Origin: Pantoea sp. A4
GTDB lineage: Bacteria > Pseudomonadota > Gammaproteobacteria > Enterobacterales > Enterobacteriaceae
NCBI RefSeq assembly: GCF_000295955.2
Contig: NZ_ALXE01000018.1
Location: 55,612 to 119,611, forward strand
Length of the DNA stretch: 64,000 nt
Reading direction: 5' to 3'
A program made the translations under genes and the position numbers. The first letter of the stretch is position 1, and the number at the start of each line of letters is the position of its first letter. The notes beneath the pieces were generated by a model. The model was not told the DNA's origin and did no database searches. It saw nothing but the letters and a program-made list of their open reading frames with translations. Positions 1 to 8,214 of this stretch are shown here, in pieces.

Positions 1-3000
1 ATTGCGGCCGGAGACCAAGAAGCTAAGAGCGTACCTGCAGCAGCTGTGCCTGCTAGCGTTGATGCTGCCAGGGCGGCAGTTGCTGTTGCCTGATTTGCTG
101 CTGTAGCTGCGTCTTGTGCTGCTTGCCCCATAACCGCTGACATAACCCACTGCGTACCCATCTGTACCAGGCTGCTAACCACTCCATTAATTACTGCAGT
201 ACCGAGATTGGCAAAAGCCTCTGAAAGACTCTGGGTTCCGTTCAGCAAGCCGGTGATCGCATTGGTTGCTCCACCGGATAGCGATTCAATGGTTGTGGCC
301 AGCATGGCGCTCGAGTTGCTTTGGGCTTTGAAAATGGCCCACTGTGCATTGATACGCTGCTGTTCATACTCAGTGTTAGCCGCGTTCATCAGATCAAGCC
401 CACGCTGCGTGATTTGGCCTTTTTGTGTTTCAAACTGCTGAATCAGCGCCAGCTTCTGAGCATTTTCATTAGCAAGCTGCTGCACAGGATCAATAGCACC
501 CTGCGCTTCCTGTAATGGGGTTACTCCAGCATTTTGCTTTGCCCTGATTTTGGCGAGATTTACCTGGTGCTCTTGCTCAAGTTGCTCAGCCGCAGCGTCA
601 TGCTGCTGCTGGGTTACGGTTTTTTTATCCAGAGCGAGCTTGAGTTCAGATACCTCTTTTTGGTAGCGATTATTTTCAGCATCTTCTGGCACCAGCTTGA
701 GAGCTGTTGCTTGAGCTTTAATTGCCGCAGCCTTATCCCATATAGCTGCCGCATCAGCCTCAATTTGAGCAACCTGCTGCGGCGTAGGATTGGTTAGCTT
801 TTGCCGGGCTGCGAGTATGGCCTGCTCACGTGAAAGGTCACTCGTTGAGTCAGCTGATAAGGATGCCTTTTGGCTATATTCATCAAGCACTCTTGCATTA
901 CGTTCAGCTTGGCTCGATGCCTTTTTAGCCTGTGATGTCGCTTCAGATGCAGCCTTTTTTCGATCTTTTTCTTCTTGCTGTAAGTCAAAGTTTTCACCCG
1001 CTATTCGACCCGCTGTATTAATTTGGTTCTGGTTTTGGGTGACCTTACTCTCTTCTATTTCTGCTTTCCTAACAGCTCTTAATCTCTCATCCTTTATTTT
1101 GAGTAACTCATTTTGTTCTTTTAGATCCTGAATTCCAGCATCACCTTTGGCTGTAGGCTCAGAGATCTGGAGTGCATTAGGGTTAAATTGCTGCCCAGCC
1201 TGGTTGGCTCTGTTTATTTCGTCGGCGGTTGCGCCAAAGGCCTTGGCTACCGCCCCCTGGATTCTTTCGAGAGTTGTGCCCCTCTCGATTAGCTTGTCAT
1301 GGATACCCATGGCAGTGAGCATGTTGTTACTCAACGTAATCTGAGCATCGTCACGCAAATTTGTTGTATTAGTGAGCTTTGTTTCGGTAGTTTCCAGATC
1401 GCGCTGCTTTTGGTTAATCTGGTCAGTAAGTTGAGCAGCTCGCTGAAGTAAACCGTTTCCCTGCTCAATTGTTGTGCCATATTTTTTCCCTGAAGCTTCG
1501 GCTTCATCCCTTCGGATCGTCAATTCGGCAATTTCGGATTTAAGGTCAGCAACAACGTCCGTTTGACCTCTTATAGCTATATTGGCATCAGCTATAGTCC
1601 CTCTGAGGGAAGTATTACTCATGCTCTTAAGAGAGTCGTTTAGCTTATCAACGCCATCCGCGAAAGATAACGCTTCCTCCTTGGCTTGTTTTGACTGCTG
1701 CCAGAAATAATAAATAGCTGCTCCGGCTATCATCGCTATACCAGCGGGCCCGCCAATCAGATTCATACCGGCACGCAATAAAGCAACGGATGAAGATGCC
1801 GCCCTTGTGGCAACAACCGTCGCCTCTTGTGAAGCGGTATAGACTCCATTTGCTACGGATGCGACCCCTGTTGCATCTGCAGTTGCAAGGCGAGCCGCAC
1901 TAACCTGAGCCTCGGCGGTGGTAATTGCTGAAGCGCGAGCCTGAGCGGTGGCTGCTTCTGCTGCTGAAAGCCGAGCATTTAATGCAGCCGATGCTTGCTG
2001 CAACTGCGCCATTCTAGTCGCTGTAGCAATTCTTCCTTGATCCGTGATTTGCGCTCTTAACCTTTGCGTTTCAAGAACTTTCTCAGCATCTATCTGCGCA
2101 ATTGTAGTTCGGATTGAAGCCGCTTCCGCTTCTGCTAACTGGACCTCTGAAACCACCGAGGCATTTGTGGCCCTAATAGTCTTGAGTCGACCCTCAGCAA
2201 GGTTCAGGGTCTGTATTGTTGCCGCCTTCTCCACTTCAGCTAATCGAAGTTTCGCACCAGCCTCCAACTCAGCGTCTTTTGCCGCTACGGCTGACGCTTT
2301 ATTCGATGCAATAGTTGCAGCGGTATCTTTAACCTTAGCGGCAGTAGCCATAGCTAAAGCGCCAGCGAAACGGCTTCCCATCACAGCGGCTAGTGCGACG
2401 ATCACACCGCTAATGGTGTCCAGATTTTGTGAAAGAGAGATCAGGTTGGTATTGAATGCCTTTATACCGGACGAAACAGTTGAGCTTTCACCTACAAATT
2501 TAGTGATGTTGTTCGTGGCGATAGTAAATGCCTGGCCCATTGTCACCGCTGTATTGGCGAATTCTTTCCCGATCACATCACTTTGCTGAAGAAGCCCTTT
2601 CACTACCACATCGGTTGTCAGTTGGCCCTGCGCCGCCATTGCACGAAGCTGTCCGATGGTAACGCCCAAAGAACTTGCCAGCGCAACAGCCAGGCGGCTA
2701 CCGTTCTCGGAGAGTGAGTTGAACTCCTCGCCGCGCAGAACTCCCGAGGCCAGTGCCTGAGAAAGCTGAGTCATGGTGGAGCTGGCTTCTTCCGTGGTGG
2801 CACCTGATACAGCCAAACCTTTGTTGATGGTTGAGGTTAATGTGATCAGGTCTTTGGTGCTGGTACCAGCACTGCGCGTCGCTCGTTCCAGGCGGCCATA
2901 AAGCGTGGCAGTCGCATCAAGGCTACTCATGGTGTTCTGGGATATGTCGAAAACGCGCTGTGTTACATCAATCAACTGTTCGTTGGCTCGAACAGAGTTA

Positions 3001-3281
3001 GCCAGTTTGTTATTTACTGTGACCCATGCATTGCCCCACTCGGCGACCTGGTGAATGGTCAAGGCAGCGGCAAGCCCTTTAGCCACGCTTGTTAGCTGAG
3101 AAACAGCACCTTCCATTGAAGAAATGGATCGCTCAGTACGCGTAACGCTGGCTTCTAATTTACCCATAGAAGCGCCCATACCGCTCAGGGCAGCATCGAC
3201 CTCACGGCGTGCTGCAATGAGCTTTGCCGTTTCCATATCAACTTCGTAAACGATGCTGCCTGCGTTGTAAGTGCCTGCCAT
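1..3281 (-). CDS. Phage tail tape measure protein (partial, C-terminus cut by window)
   Basis: The tape measure sets tail length and helps DNA ejection. The reading frame is open for at least 1,093 codons from the ATG at 3281 to the window edge. The product is rich in Ala, Gln, Glu and Lys with long coiled-coil stretches and a hydrophobic segment near codons 480-530, as usual for this family. The N-terminus begins MAGTYNAGSIVYEVDMETA, a pattern common in lambda-H-like proteins. It lies downstream of the tail tube and chaperone genes, separated from them by a block of cargo genes, and should be late transcribed from the Q-controlled promoter. Confidence 0.9.
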   Translation of the reverse strand, partial: MAGTYNAGSIVYEVDMETAKLIAARREVDAALSGMGASMGKLEASVTRTERSISSMEGAVSQLTSVAKGLAAALTIHQVAEWGNAWVTVNNKLANSVRANEQLIDVTQRVFDISQNTMSSLDATATLYGRLERATRSAGTSTKDLITLTSTINKGLAVSGATTEEASSTMTQLSQALASGVLRGEEFNSLSENGSRLAVALASSLGVTIGQLRAMAAQGQLTTDVVVKGLLQQSDVIGKEFANTAVTMGQAFTIATNNITKFVGESSTVSSGIKAFNTNLISLSQNLDTISGVIVALAAVMGSRFAGALAMATAAKVKDTAATIASNKASAVAAKDAELEAGAKLRLAEVEKAATIQTLNLAEGRLKTIRATNASVVSEVQLAEAEAASIRTTIAQIDAEKVLETQRLRAQITDQGRIATATRMAQLQQASAALNARLSAAEAATAQARASAITTAEAQVSAARLATADATGVASVANGVYTASQEATVVATRAASSSVALLRAGMNLIGGPAGIAMIAGAAIYYFWQQSKQAKEEALSFADGVDKLNDSLKSMSNTSLRGTIADANIAIRGQTDVVADLKSEIAELTIRRDEAEASGKKYGTTIEQGNGLLQRAAQLTDQINQKQRDLETTETKLTNTTNLRDDAQITLSNNMLTAMGIHDKLIERGTTLERIQGAVAKAFGATADEINRANQAGQQFNPNALQISEPTAKGDAGIQDLKEQNELLKIKDERLRAVRKAEIEESKVTQNQNQINTAGRIAGENFDLQQEEKDRKKAASEATSQAKKASSQAERNARVLDEYSQKASLSADSTSDLSREQAILAARQKLTNPTPQQVAQIEADAAAIWDKAAAIKAQATALKLVPEDAENNRYQKEVSELKLALDKKTVTQQQHDAAAEQLEQEHQVNLAKIRAKQNAGVTPLQEAQGAIDPVQQLANENAQKLALIQQFETQKGQITQRGLDLMNAANTEYEQQRINAQWAIFKAQSNSSAMLATTIESLSGGATNAITGLLNGTQSLSEAFANLGTAVINGVVSSLVQMGTQWVMSAVMGQAAQDAATAANQATATAALAASTLAGTAAAGTLLASWSPAA

Positions 3282-3297
3282 TTGCGATCTCCGGGCA

Positions 3298-3323
3298 TAA
3301 AAAAACCTCGCCGAAGCGAGGTT
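3298..3323 (-). terminator. TTCG-loop intrinsic terminator
   Basis: An eight-pair stem with a TTCG loop (arms 3304-3311 and 3316-3323) is followed on the minus strand by a run of Ts. It lies just after the 3343-3777 gene and before the tape measure, so late transcripts must be antiterminated to cross it. Confidence 0.8.
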
Positions 3324-3342
3324 CTTTGAATTGGTTTAAAGG

Positions 3343-3777
3343 TTACTTTGAGAACAGAAACATACAGAAGATTATCAAGCCAATAATAGCAGCACCCCAT
3401 GACAACACCGCTTGATTGAAAGCGGACTCTTTGGCATCACTTTCAATTTTTGCGATGTTCTTTCTATGGGATTCACTAGCTTTATCAAGCTCATGCATTG
3501 TTAAGGCTGTTTTTTCATCAGTGATAGCTTGGCTAAAACTTTCTACATAATCGACAAATTCAGATAGATTTATCCGGGTATATATTTCGACCATGGCATC
3601 ACCTATATCTAACTCAGCGGCATGCTTGTTACCACCTGAAGCCTCTACAGAATTAACATAATCGAAGGCTTTCTTCGCCATTTCCCTAGCTGCCGCCCTA
3701 TTTACCTTATGAACACCTTCAGACACGCCATCTTTAATAAAAAGATCTCTTACTTCCTCGTTGAAAGAAAATCCCAT
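3343..3777 (-). CDS. Hypothetical C-terminally membrane-anchored cargo protein
   Basis: The product has 144 residues, starting at the ATG at 3777, preceded by a purine-rich GGGGATAGGGGT ribosome site. A longer frame extends upstream but lacks such a site. The body is predicted helical and charged, with a single hydrophobic segment at the extreme C-terminus (ending FCMFLFSK), suggesting a tail-anchored inner membrane protein facing the cytoplasm. I recognise no family. It is followed by its own terminator and lies between the tape measure and the tail chaperone, a usual place for lysogenic cargo genes. Its job is unknown; a role in superinfection exclusion is only a guess. Confidence 0.65.
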   Translation of the reverse strand: MGFSFNEEVRDLFIKDGVSEGVHKVNRAAAREMAKKAFDYVNSVEASGGNKHAAELDIGDAMVEIYTRINLSEFVDYVESFSQAITDEKTALTMHELDKASESHRKNIAKIESDAKESAFNQAVLSWGAAIIGLIIFCMFLFSK

Positions 3778-3879
3778 ACCCCTATCCCCAAAAGTATTGT
3801 TAGGACAAATCCTAACCACTTGGAGATGCAAAGGGAAGCAAGAAACCTCACCGAAGCGAGCCATATTTAATTTTTTTGC

Positions 3880-4164
3880 TCAGTTGTAAGTATCTATCTT
3901 CGATCTGACGTCTTTTGCGCTTTGGCAATACATCGCATCTTCAGGTGTAGCCGGTTTATTTTTCATGCACTCAATGTAGATGTCATCATTTTGCTTTACA
4001 CCTTTCATGATGATACCAACAACTCTTTTGCAAAGATCAGGGTTTCGATGATCCTTGCAGACTCCCTCATGCAACTGATTGAGCATATCCATTGACTCTT
4101 GCTCAGCTGAAGAGGTATTTGGCAAAAATATAACCAACGCCAACCCAAAAATAAAATTCTTCAT
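3880..4164 (-). CDS. Small secreted periplasmic protein
   Basis: The product has 94 residues, starting at the ATG at 4164 behind a GGGGATAGGGAT ribosome site nearly identical to that of the next gene. Residues 1-20 are a classical signal peptide (MKNFIFGLALVIF then SSA before the cut). The mature part is about 74 residues with four cysteines, suggesting disulphide-bonded folding in the periplasm. The gene sits between two other cargo genes encoding membrane-linked products. I do not recognise the family; lysozyme-inhibitor or receptor-masking roles are possible but unsupported. Confidence 0.65.
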   Translation of the reverse strand: MKNFIFGLALVIFLPNTSSAEQESMDMLNQLHEGVCKDHRNPDLCKRVVGIIMKGVKQNDDIYIECMKNKPATPEDAMYCQSAKDVRSKIDTYN

Positions 4165-4181
4165 ATCCCTATCCCCATCAA

Positions 4182-4204
4182 TAAAAAGCCACCCGAAGGT
4201 GGCT
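4182..4204 (-). terminator. TTCG-loop intrinsic terminator
   Basis: A seven-pair stem (4187-4193 with 4198-4204) with TTCG loop and a T run on the minus strand lies directly after the lipoprotein gene. Confidence 0.75.
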
Positions 4205-4211
4205 AGATACA

Positions 4212-4568
4212 TTAACCGGCGTTCTCACATCCTGGCAGACTACGGTCGATAATCAGGTTACCTTCAACCCGTAAGCCAATCATGCCGAACAGGAACGAGT
4301 GGTTAAGTTGGGTGACAACAACGTCTGTCAGGCCAACGGCGCAACGGTCTTTCTCAATCGCGCGGTCTGCTGCTGTTTTAACGTTGGGAATACCAGTCGG
4401 GAAGATGATAACTGGATAGCTATCTTCAGCTACTACGCGCTTACCCTTGTAGAATTTTCCGCCATTCAGATTGTAGTTTTTAGTGCTGGCAACAGTTAAG
4501 TCAGCAACGCGAACAGTACATCCTGAAAGTAAAAGCGCTCCAAGCGCCAAAGCCAATACCTTTTTCAT
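4212..4568 (-). CDS. Prophage lipoprotein
   Basis: The product has 118 residues. The chosen ATG at 4568 gives a short type II signal peptide, MKKVLALALGALLLSGC, with lipobox LSGC; the mature protein would be lipid-anchored at Cys17. An Asp does not follow the Cys (it is CT), so sorting to the outer membrane is expected. The mature domain contains a GKRVVAED stretch and two later cysteines. Similar small lipoproteins are common in lambdoid prophages, where some block receptors against superinfection. That function is inferred from the family habit, not from a recognised motif. Confidence 0.7.
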   Translation of the reverse strand: MKKVLALALGALLLSGCTVRVADLTVASTKNYNLNGGKFYKGKRVVAEDSYPVIIFPTGIPNVKTAADRAIEKDRCAVGLTDVVVTQLNHSFLFGMIGLRVEGNLIIDRSLPGCENAG

Positions 4569-4730
4569 TTTTATGTTTCCATTGATTGCAATCGGAAACA
4601 TCTTATCACGCAATATTTGCAAATCAACGCAAGAAACCCGCAGTTAAGCGCCCGATGAAAGAACGCTTCCAAAAAAAACCAAGCTGAATCATAGTGCCAT
4701 CCTAACGTCCAAAAATGAGGGATCGAGCAG

Positions 4731-5261
4731 ATGGCAAACTTCAAGCCTTTCGTTGGAAAAGACTATTTTCAAAGCAAATATGGCGTCCGAGTTCTGGTTC
4801 TGGGGGAGTCGCACTATGGTGACGACGGCGATGAGTCGGAGGATTACACCCAGATGGTAGTCGCAAACCATGCATATACTCCGGGCCTTCCATTTTTTTC
4901 TCGCGTAACCAAGTTGCTTCGCCTAAGCAAAGACACCCCATCGAATGAGGAACGTTACGATGCCTGGCAGCAGATAGCGTTTTATAATTTCGTACAAGAG
5001 TTTGTTGGCGAAAAGTGGAGAATGAGCCCAACCGCTAAAATGTGGGAGGATGCTGCTCCTATGTTTCTTGAAGTCGCGCGTGAATTAAAGCCCGATATCA
5101 TTCTGGTTCTGGGACACAACCTCTGGGACAAAGTGCCTGCTTTGCCAGACGCTCACCCCGTTGAATGGTGCAGCGTTAAACACCCTGCGGGCGGAATGTC
5201 TTACGACGATTCATTTAGAGCATTTGAGCAATCACTAACAAATGCAAAATCTCTTGTTTAG
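4731..5261 (+). CDS. Uracil-DNA-glycosylase-like phage protein
   Basis: The product has 176 residues, encoded against the direction of the surrounding late genes. An early strand carries VLVLGESHYG, placed like the motif-1 loop of uracil-DNA glycosylase-superfamily folds. A late strand, IILVLGHN, is followed by SVKHPAGG, which resembles the HP-containing motif 2 of that superfamily. The catalytic Asp of canonical enzymes is not obvious, so activity may differ or be lost. The gene is bounded by a bidirectional terminator. It may be a stand-alone cargo gene; the role in DNA repair or in recognising modified phage DNA is speculative. Confidence 0.55.
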   Translation: MANFKPFVGKDYFQSKYGVRVLVLGESHYGDDGDESEDYTQMVVANHAYTPGLPFFSRVTKLLRLSKDTPSNEERYDAWQQIAFYNFVQEFVGEKWRMSPTAKMWEDAAPMFLEVARELKPDIILVLGHNLWDKVPALPDAHPVEWCSVKHPAGGMSYDDSFRAFEQSLTNAKSLV

Positions 5262-5280
5262 CATGCGGGTACTCATGCCA

Positions 5281-5306
5281 AAAAGCCCACCTGAGTGGGC
5301 TTAGTT
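5281..5306. terminator. Bidirectional intrinsic terminator
   Basis: A perfect eight-pair stem (5283-5290 with 5295-5302) is T-flanked on both strands. It serves the plus-strand gene ending at 5261 and the minus-strand operon ending at 5301; the minus stop codon overlaps the stem. Confidence 0.8.
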
Positions 5307-5567
5307 TTCTTGGCTTGAGCTGCCAAAGTAGTATCCTAAGATCAACGATGCTATCGGAACTACACTATCAAAAACCTTGTTGAACACCGTTTTTACATCT
5401 TCTGATGCAGATCCGTCTGGAAATATTCTGTATGCAATTAAAAAGCATATAAGTCCAAATAAACATATTAACACCCATCTAGCCATCTGGAATCTGGCAT
5501 GAGGCAAGTGAAAATTGTTGTATTTTTCCTCAACCTCTAAAAGGCTACGGTCTTCTCTTTCAGCCAC
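5301..5567 (-). CDS. Small two-span membrane protein coupled to an RHH regulator
   Basis: The frame is open upstream to 5768, but a GTG at 5567 overlaps the stop codon of the preceding RHH gene (GTGGCTGA), the usual sign of translational coupling. That start gives 88 residues. After a charged N-terminal helix there are two hydrophobic segments: WVLICLFGLICFLIAY and VVPIASLILGYYFG. An ATG at 5615 would give 104 residues. Related two-span tails ending in a YYFGSSS-like motif occur in several small phage or defence membrane proteins. No function is assigned. The pairing resembles a self-regulated cassette. Confidence 0.6.
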   Translation of the reverse strand: MAEREDRSLLEVEEKYNNFHLPHARFQMARWVLICLFGLICFLIAYRIFPDGSASEDVKTVFNKVFDSVVPIASLILGYYFGSSSQEN

Positions 5568-5787
5568 GATTAATTCCAACAATTTTGCCAACAGCCTTAA
5601 GGCTGCCGCCTTCATCCTTGATGATTCCCAGTTCCCTGCCTTTCTGGCGTTCCTCTTCCGCAATCTGCAAAAGTGCAAACGCACGTCGAATAGCATGAGA
5701 TTTTGATATGTTCTGGCTTCTAGAAACCTGTTCCAACATTTCATCAATCTCTGGAGTGAGAGTAACACTGATTCTTGATTTAGACAT
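5560..5787 (-). CDS. Ribbon-helix-helix (Arc/CopG-type) DNA-binding protein
   Basis: The product has 75 residues, starting at the ATG at 5787 behind an AGAGG ribosome site. The N-terminal strand MSKSRISVTLTPEI is followed by two helices in the RHH pattern (ISVTL strand, EIDEMLEQ helix, SKSHAIRRA helix). Such proteins bind DNA as dimers inserting the strand in the major groove, and often repress their own promoter. A perfect inverted repeat lies in its own promoter region. It is the first gene of a two-gene operon with the small membrane protein. It could be an antitoxin-like regulator or a phage repressor for the cargo cassette. Confidence 0.75.
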   Translation of the reverse strand: MSKSRISVTLTPEIDEMLEQVSRSQNISKSHAIRRAFALLQIAEEERQKGRELGIIKDEGGSLKAVGKIVGINRG

Positions 5788-5800
5788 ATCGCACCTCTTT

Positions 5801-5847
5801 TGCACCACTTACGCCCCCATTGTGGTGCAATGTGAGTATTATTTCAA
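5801..5847 (-). promoter_or_regulatory. Promoter and operator of the RHH operon
   Basis: A perfect eight-base inverted repeat (TGCACCAC at 5801-5808, GTGGTGCA at 5822-5829) lies between the RHH start codon and a minus-strand TTGAAA at 5842-5847. A CACAAT at 5819-5824 is spaced 17 bases from it. The repeat overlaps the predicted -10, as expected for autorepression. Confidence 0.5.
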
Positions 5848-5899
5848 CTATCCGTAGGTACTGGACTCCCAAAACACTTCCACTGGCATCAGAAAACAT

Positions 5900-6571
5900 T
5901 CAGACCTTCTTCAAGCGCCGCGCCTTGCGCGCCAGATAGTTATCTGCCACTTGGTCATATTCTTCGCGGGTGAAGCCTTTCTGATCCGGGAATTTCTGTG
6001 CCAGCATCAGCGCAAACTCTGTCATGGTTAGCTGCTCGGCTTCTGCCCGGCTCATGCCAAGGTGATTACGTGCAGCGCTGATGTACTCAAAGGCATTAAA
6101 CTCTGTCGCGCCCTGGCTGCTCTCATGACGTTGTAGCTGGCGCACTTTCGCTTTTCCGATGATGCCATGCGTGATGAGGGATTGCGCCAGCAGGACCATT
6201 TCCGCCTCTGGCATGACGCCCTTCCTGTAAACAAAGGCCCACTTCCCTGATCTACCCGGCACAATCTCGCCAGTCAGCCGGTTTAAATCCTGATCACAAC
6301 ACGCCTGCAAAATTGCCATCGCGGCCATTAGCGTCGGCTTGCTGAACACCGGGCGTGAAACGTGGCTGACTAACCAGTCAGGAATGCGCCCGTAAGCCTC
6401 CATGGCGCGTTTAAATAATGGCGTGGCATTGTCGTTGTGCACATCGTAAAAGGCCTGCACAACCTCCTGAGGCTCGCCTATTCGTGTCATGTTGGCAAAA
6501 GATGGCCGAAAGAAATACTCATTCTCTCCAACGGTAATCAGGCATTCGCCTATTTCTTTTAGCGGGATCAT
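5900..6571 (-). CDS. Tail assembly chaperone-like protein (DUF6246 type)
   Basis: The product has 223 residues. Position after the tail tube gene and before the tape measure, size, and a terminal basic tail (ARKARRLKKV) fit the tail assembly chaperones of lambda-like siphoviruses, which coat the tape measure during tail growth. The sequence matches the pattern I associate with family DUF6246. No second frameshifted product is obvious downstream, because the cargo block begins at once. A true gpG/gpGT-type slippage was looked for only roughly. Confidence 0.65.
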   Translation of the reverse strand: MIPLKEIGECLITVGENEYFFRPSFANMTRIGEPQEVVQAFYDVHNDNATPLFKRAMEAYGRIPDWLVSHVSRPVFSKPTLMAAMAILQACCDQDLNRLTGEIVPGRSGKWAFVYRKGVMPEAEMVLLAQSLITHGIIGKAKVRQLQRHESSQGATEFNAFEYISAARNHLGMSRAEAEQLTMTEFALMLAQKFPDQKGFTREEYDQVADNYLARKARRLKKV

Positions 6572-6628
6572 GTCGGCTCTCGGTAATCAGCATTATCGGA
6601 GCCACCTCAATGGCCCCTGTAATGCTGG

Positions 6629-7387
6629 TTATACGGTAACGGTGACAACAAACGTGGCCGTGAAAGCGCCATCGTTTGACGTGACCGTGATGTTGGCAGT
6701 ACCTGCTGTAGCGACAGACGGCGCGCTGACGGTCACGGTGCTGCCATTGATGCTGACCGTAGCGCGAGCTGGCACGGACGACACCGCCGTGAAGCTCTGA
6801 TCCGTGGCATCATTTGGGGCAATATTGACGGTAAAGTTCGTAGATGACCCAGCGGCGACTGATGCGTTTGTTGGCGCAACGGTAACGCCAGTAACCGGAA
6901 CGTCTTCAACGGTGTCATACACCTGAATGGTGGATGAATCGCCCACCTTGAACTCGGTAGAGAACGTGGAAATATCGTTGGTACCGCCATCGGAGCTCAG
7001 CGCGGTGATATTCATGTAGCCACGGAACGTCACCGGGCCGAACTCCATGCGCACCCAGATGCCTGGCTGGCGCTTCGCGGCCACTTCGCCAGCGAAGTAC
7101 TTGATGAGTTTGCCTACGCCATACTGGTCCAGCTTGTCCTTCTTGCGGACTTCGCCTTCAAAGCTGAGTGTGAAATCAGCATTCGTGATGATGCTCTCAA
7201 CGTAACCGCCGCCATCGTCGGCGTCGCTGGTAACGCTGTTCGGGCTAAAGTCGAACGTTTTGCTGGTACCGGCGGCCAGAGACTTCCAGTCCCCTTCTGC
7301 CGGTACCGTGTCGCTACAACCATCGGCTACTTCAAGCACGACGGCACCACCGAACAAGCGTTCGTTACTGTTCTGGCATTCTGCCAT
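6629..7387 (-). CDS. Major tail tube protein with C-terminal Ig-like domain
   Basis: The product has 252 residues. Residues about 1-165 form the tube domain. The last 85 or so residues begin VPVTGVTVAPTNASVAAG and are rich in Thr, Val, Ser and Ala, the pattern of bacterial Ig-like (Big_2) domains that decorate the tube surface of many siphoviruses, as in lambda gpV. It follows the tail terminator gene, as usual. In related prophages, tail tube protein has been reported as a trigger of TAC immune systems, which matters here because a TAC is encoded at 27.3-28.6 kb. Confidence 0.85.
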   Translation of the reverse strand: MAECQNSNERLFGGAVVLEVADGCSDTVPAEGDWKSLAAGTSKTFDFSPNSVTSDADDGGGYVESIITNADFTLSFEGEVRKKDKLDQYGVGKLIKYFAGEVAAKRQPGIWVRMEFGPVTFRGYMNITALSSDGGTNDISTFSTEFKVGDSSTIQVYDTVEDVPVTGVTVAPTNASVAAGSSTNFTVNIAPNDATDQSFTAVSSVPARATVSINGSTVTVSAPSVATAGTANITVTSNDGAFTATFVVTVTV

Positions 7388-7407
7388 GGTGAATCCCCTA
7401 TGTTGGG

Positions 7408-7791
7408 CTAGTCGCCGAAAGTGGCGACGAACTGGAGTCGATAGACCAGGCGGCCTTCGTCAGTGAGAACGGGGGCAGGAATGCCGCCGAGGTTTTCCAG
7501 ATAGCCGACGCAGTTGTCAGCCATTGGGTTTTGTTGAACATGGTCAATGATGGCCTGCACTGCAGTATCTGCAGCGGCGTTCCCGCCTTTCGCGCCAACC
7601 ACGTCGACCATGATGAAATACTGCGCCCCCAGGCCATTACGAACCGGAGTGCCACCGTTGGGCCGGAAGACGATCATCTTATCTGCTGGCTTGCCCGTAT
7701 CGTTCCAGACCAGCAGCTGTGTGATAAAGCCTGCAGTGAGTCCGGCATCCACAAAGTTGTTGCGCACCCGCGTGTGCATTGGAGGGTTCAT
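7408..7791 (-). CDS. Tail terminator protein
   Basis: The product has 127 residues with mixed alpha/beta character and a DEGRLVYRLQF strand near the end, fitting lambda gpU-like tail terminators that cap the tail tube and join it to the head. It overlaps the upstream HK97-gp10-like gene by four bases and precedes the tail tube gene. The order gp10-like, terminator, tube is standard for siphoviruses. Confidence 0.75.
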   Translation of the reverse strand: MNPPMHTRVRNNFVDAGLTAGFITQLLVWNDTGKPADKMIVFRPNGGTPVRNGLGAQYFIMVDVVGAKGGNAAADTAVQAIIDHVQQNPMADNCVGYLENLGGIPAPVLTDEGRLVYRLQFVATFGD

Positions 7792-8213
7792 AGCGACATT
7801 TCCTTGTGGATGACTGAATCCACAGAATCCCTGGTTTTGGTGACAGCCTTATCGAGAAACTTAGGCTCTCCGGTTTTGTCCCAGATATAGCCCCGGGAAC
7901 CTTTTGCTTGCCCCTTTTTTACCGGCCTGAGGGTATGCTTGCCAAGATGAACACCAGCGGCTTCATGAACACTAAGGGCGTAGTTGGCTGAGTAACCCAC
8001 CTTGCCTTTAATTTTGGTACCAACAAACGACAAATCGCGGAACTGAGAGCTTAGTAATGTCCCGGTATCAATTGGGACCATTGATGCCGATTCACCCCCG
8101 ATAATCAGCAATGCCGAGTGGAGGGCTCGCACGGTTTTTTTATCCTGTACGTTATCAATTGCCCGGTTCACCTTGCTGACTACCTGCTTAATACCTTTTA
8201 CTTTCACACCCAC
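7788..8213 (-). CDS. HK97 gp10-like tail completion protein
   Basis: The product has 141 residues. A central PIDTGTLLSSQF motif and a later ANYALSVHEAAG stretch are the hallmarks of the HK97-gp10/minor tail Z family, which finishes the head-tail interface. It shares a four-base ATGA overlap with the tail terminator gene. Confidence 0.85.
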   Translation of the reverse strand: MGVKVKGIKQVVSKVNRAIDNVQDKKTVRALHSALLIIGGESASMVPIDTGTLLSSQFRDLSFVGTKIKGKVGYSANYALSVHEAAGVHLGKHTLRPVKKGQAKGSRGYIWDKTGEPKFLDKAVTKTRDSVDSVIHKEMSL

Positions 8214-8214
8214 G

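Noticed and set aside
208..2589. Several plus-strand frames across the first 2.6 kb
   Set aside because: They lie opposite the continuous tape-measure frame, have its mirrored composition and lack ribosome sites.
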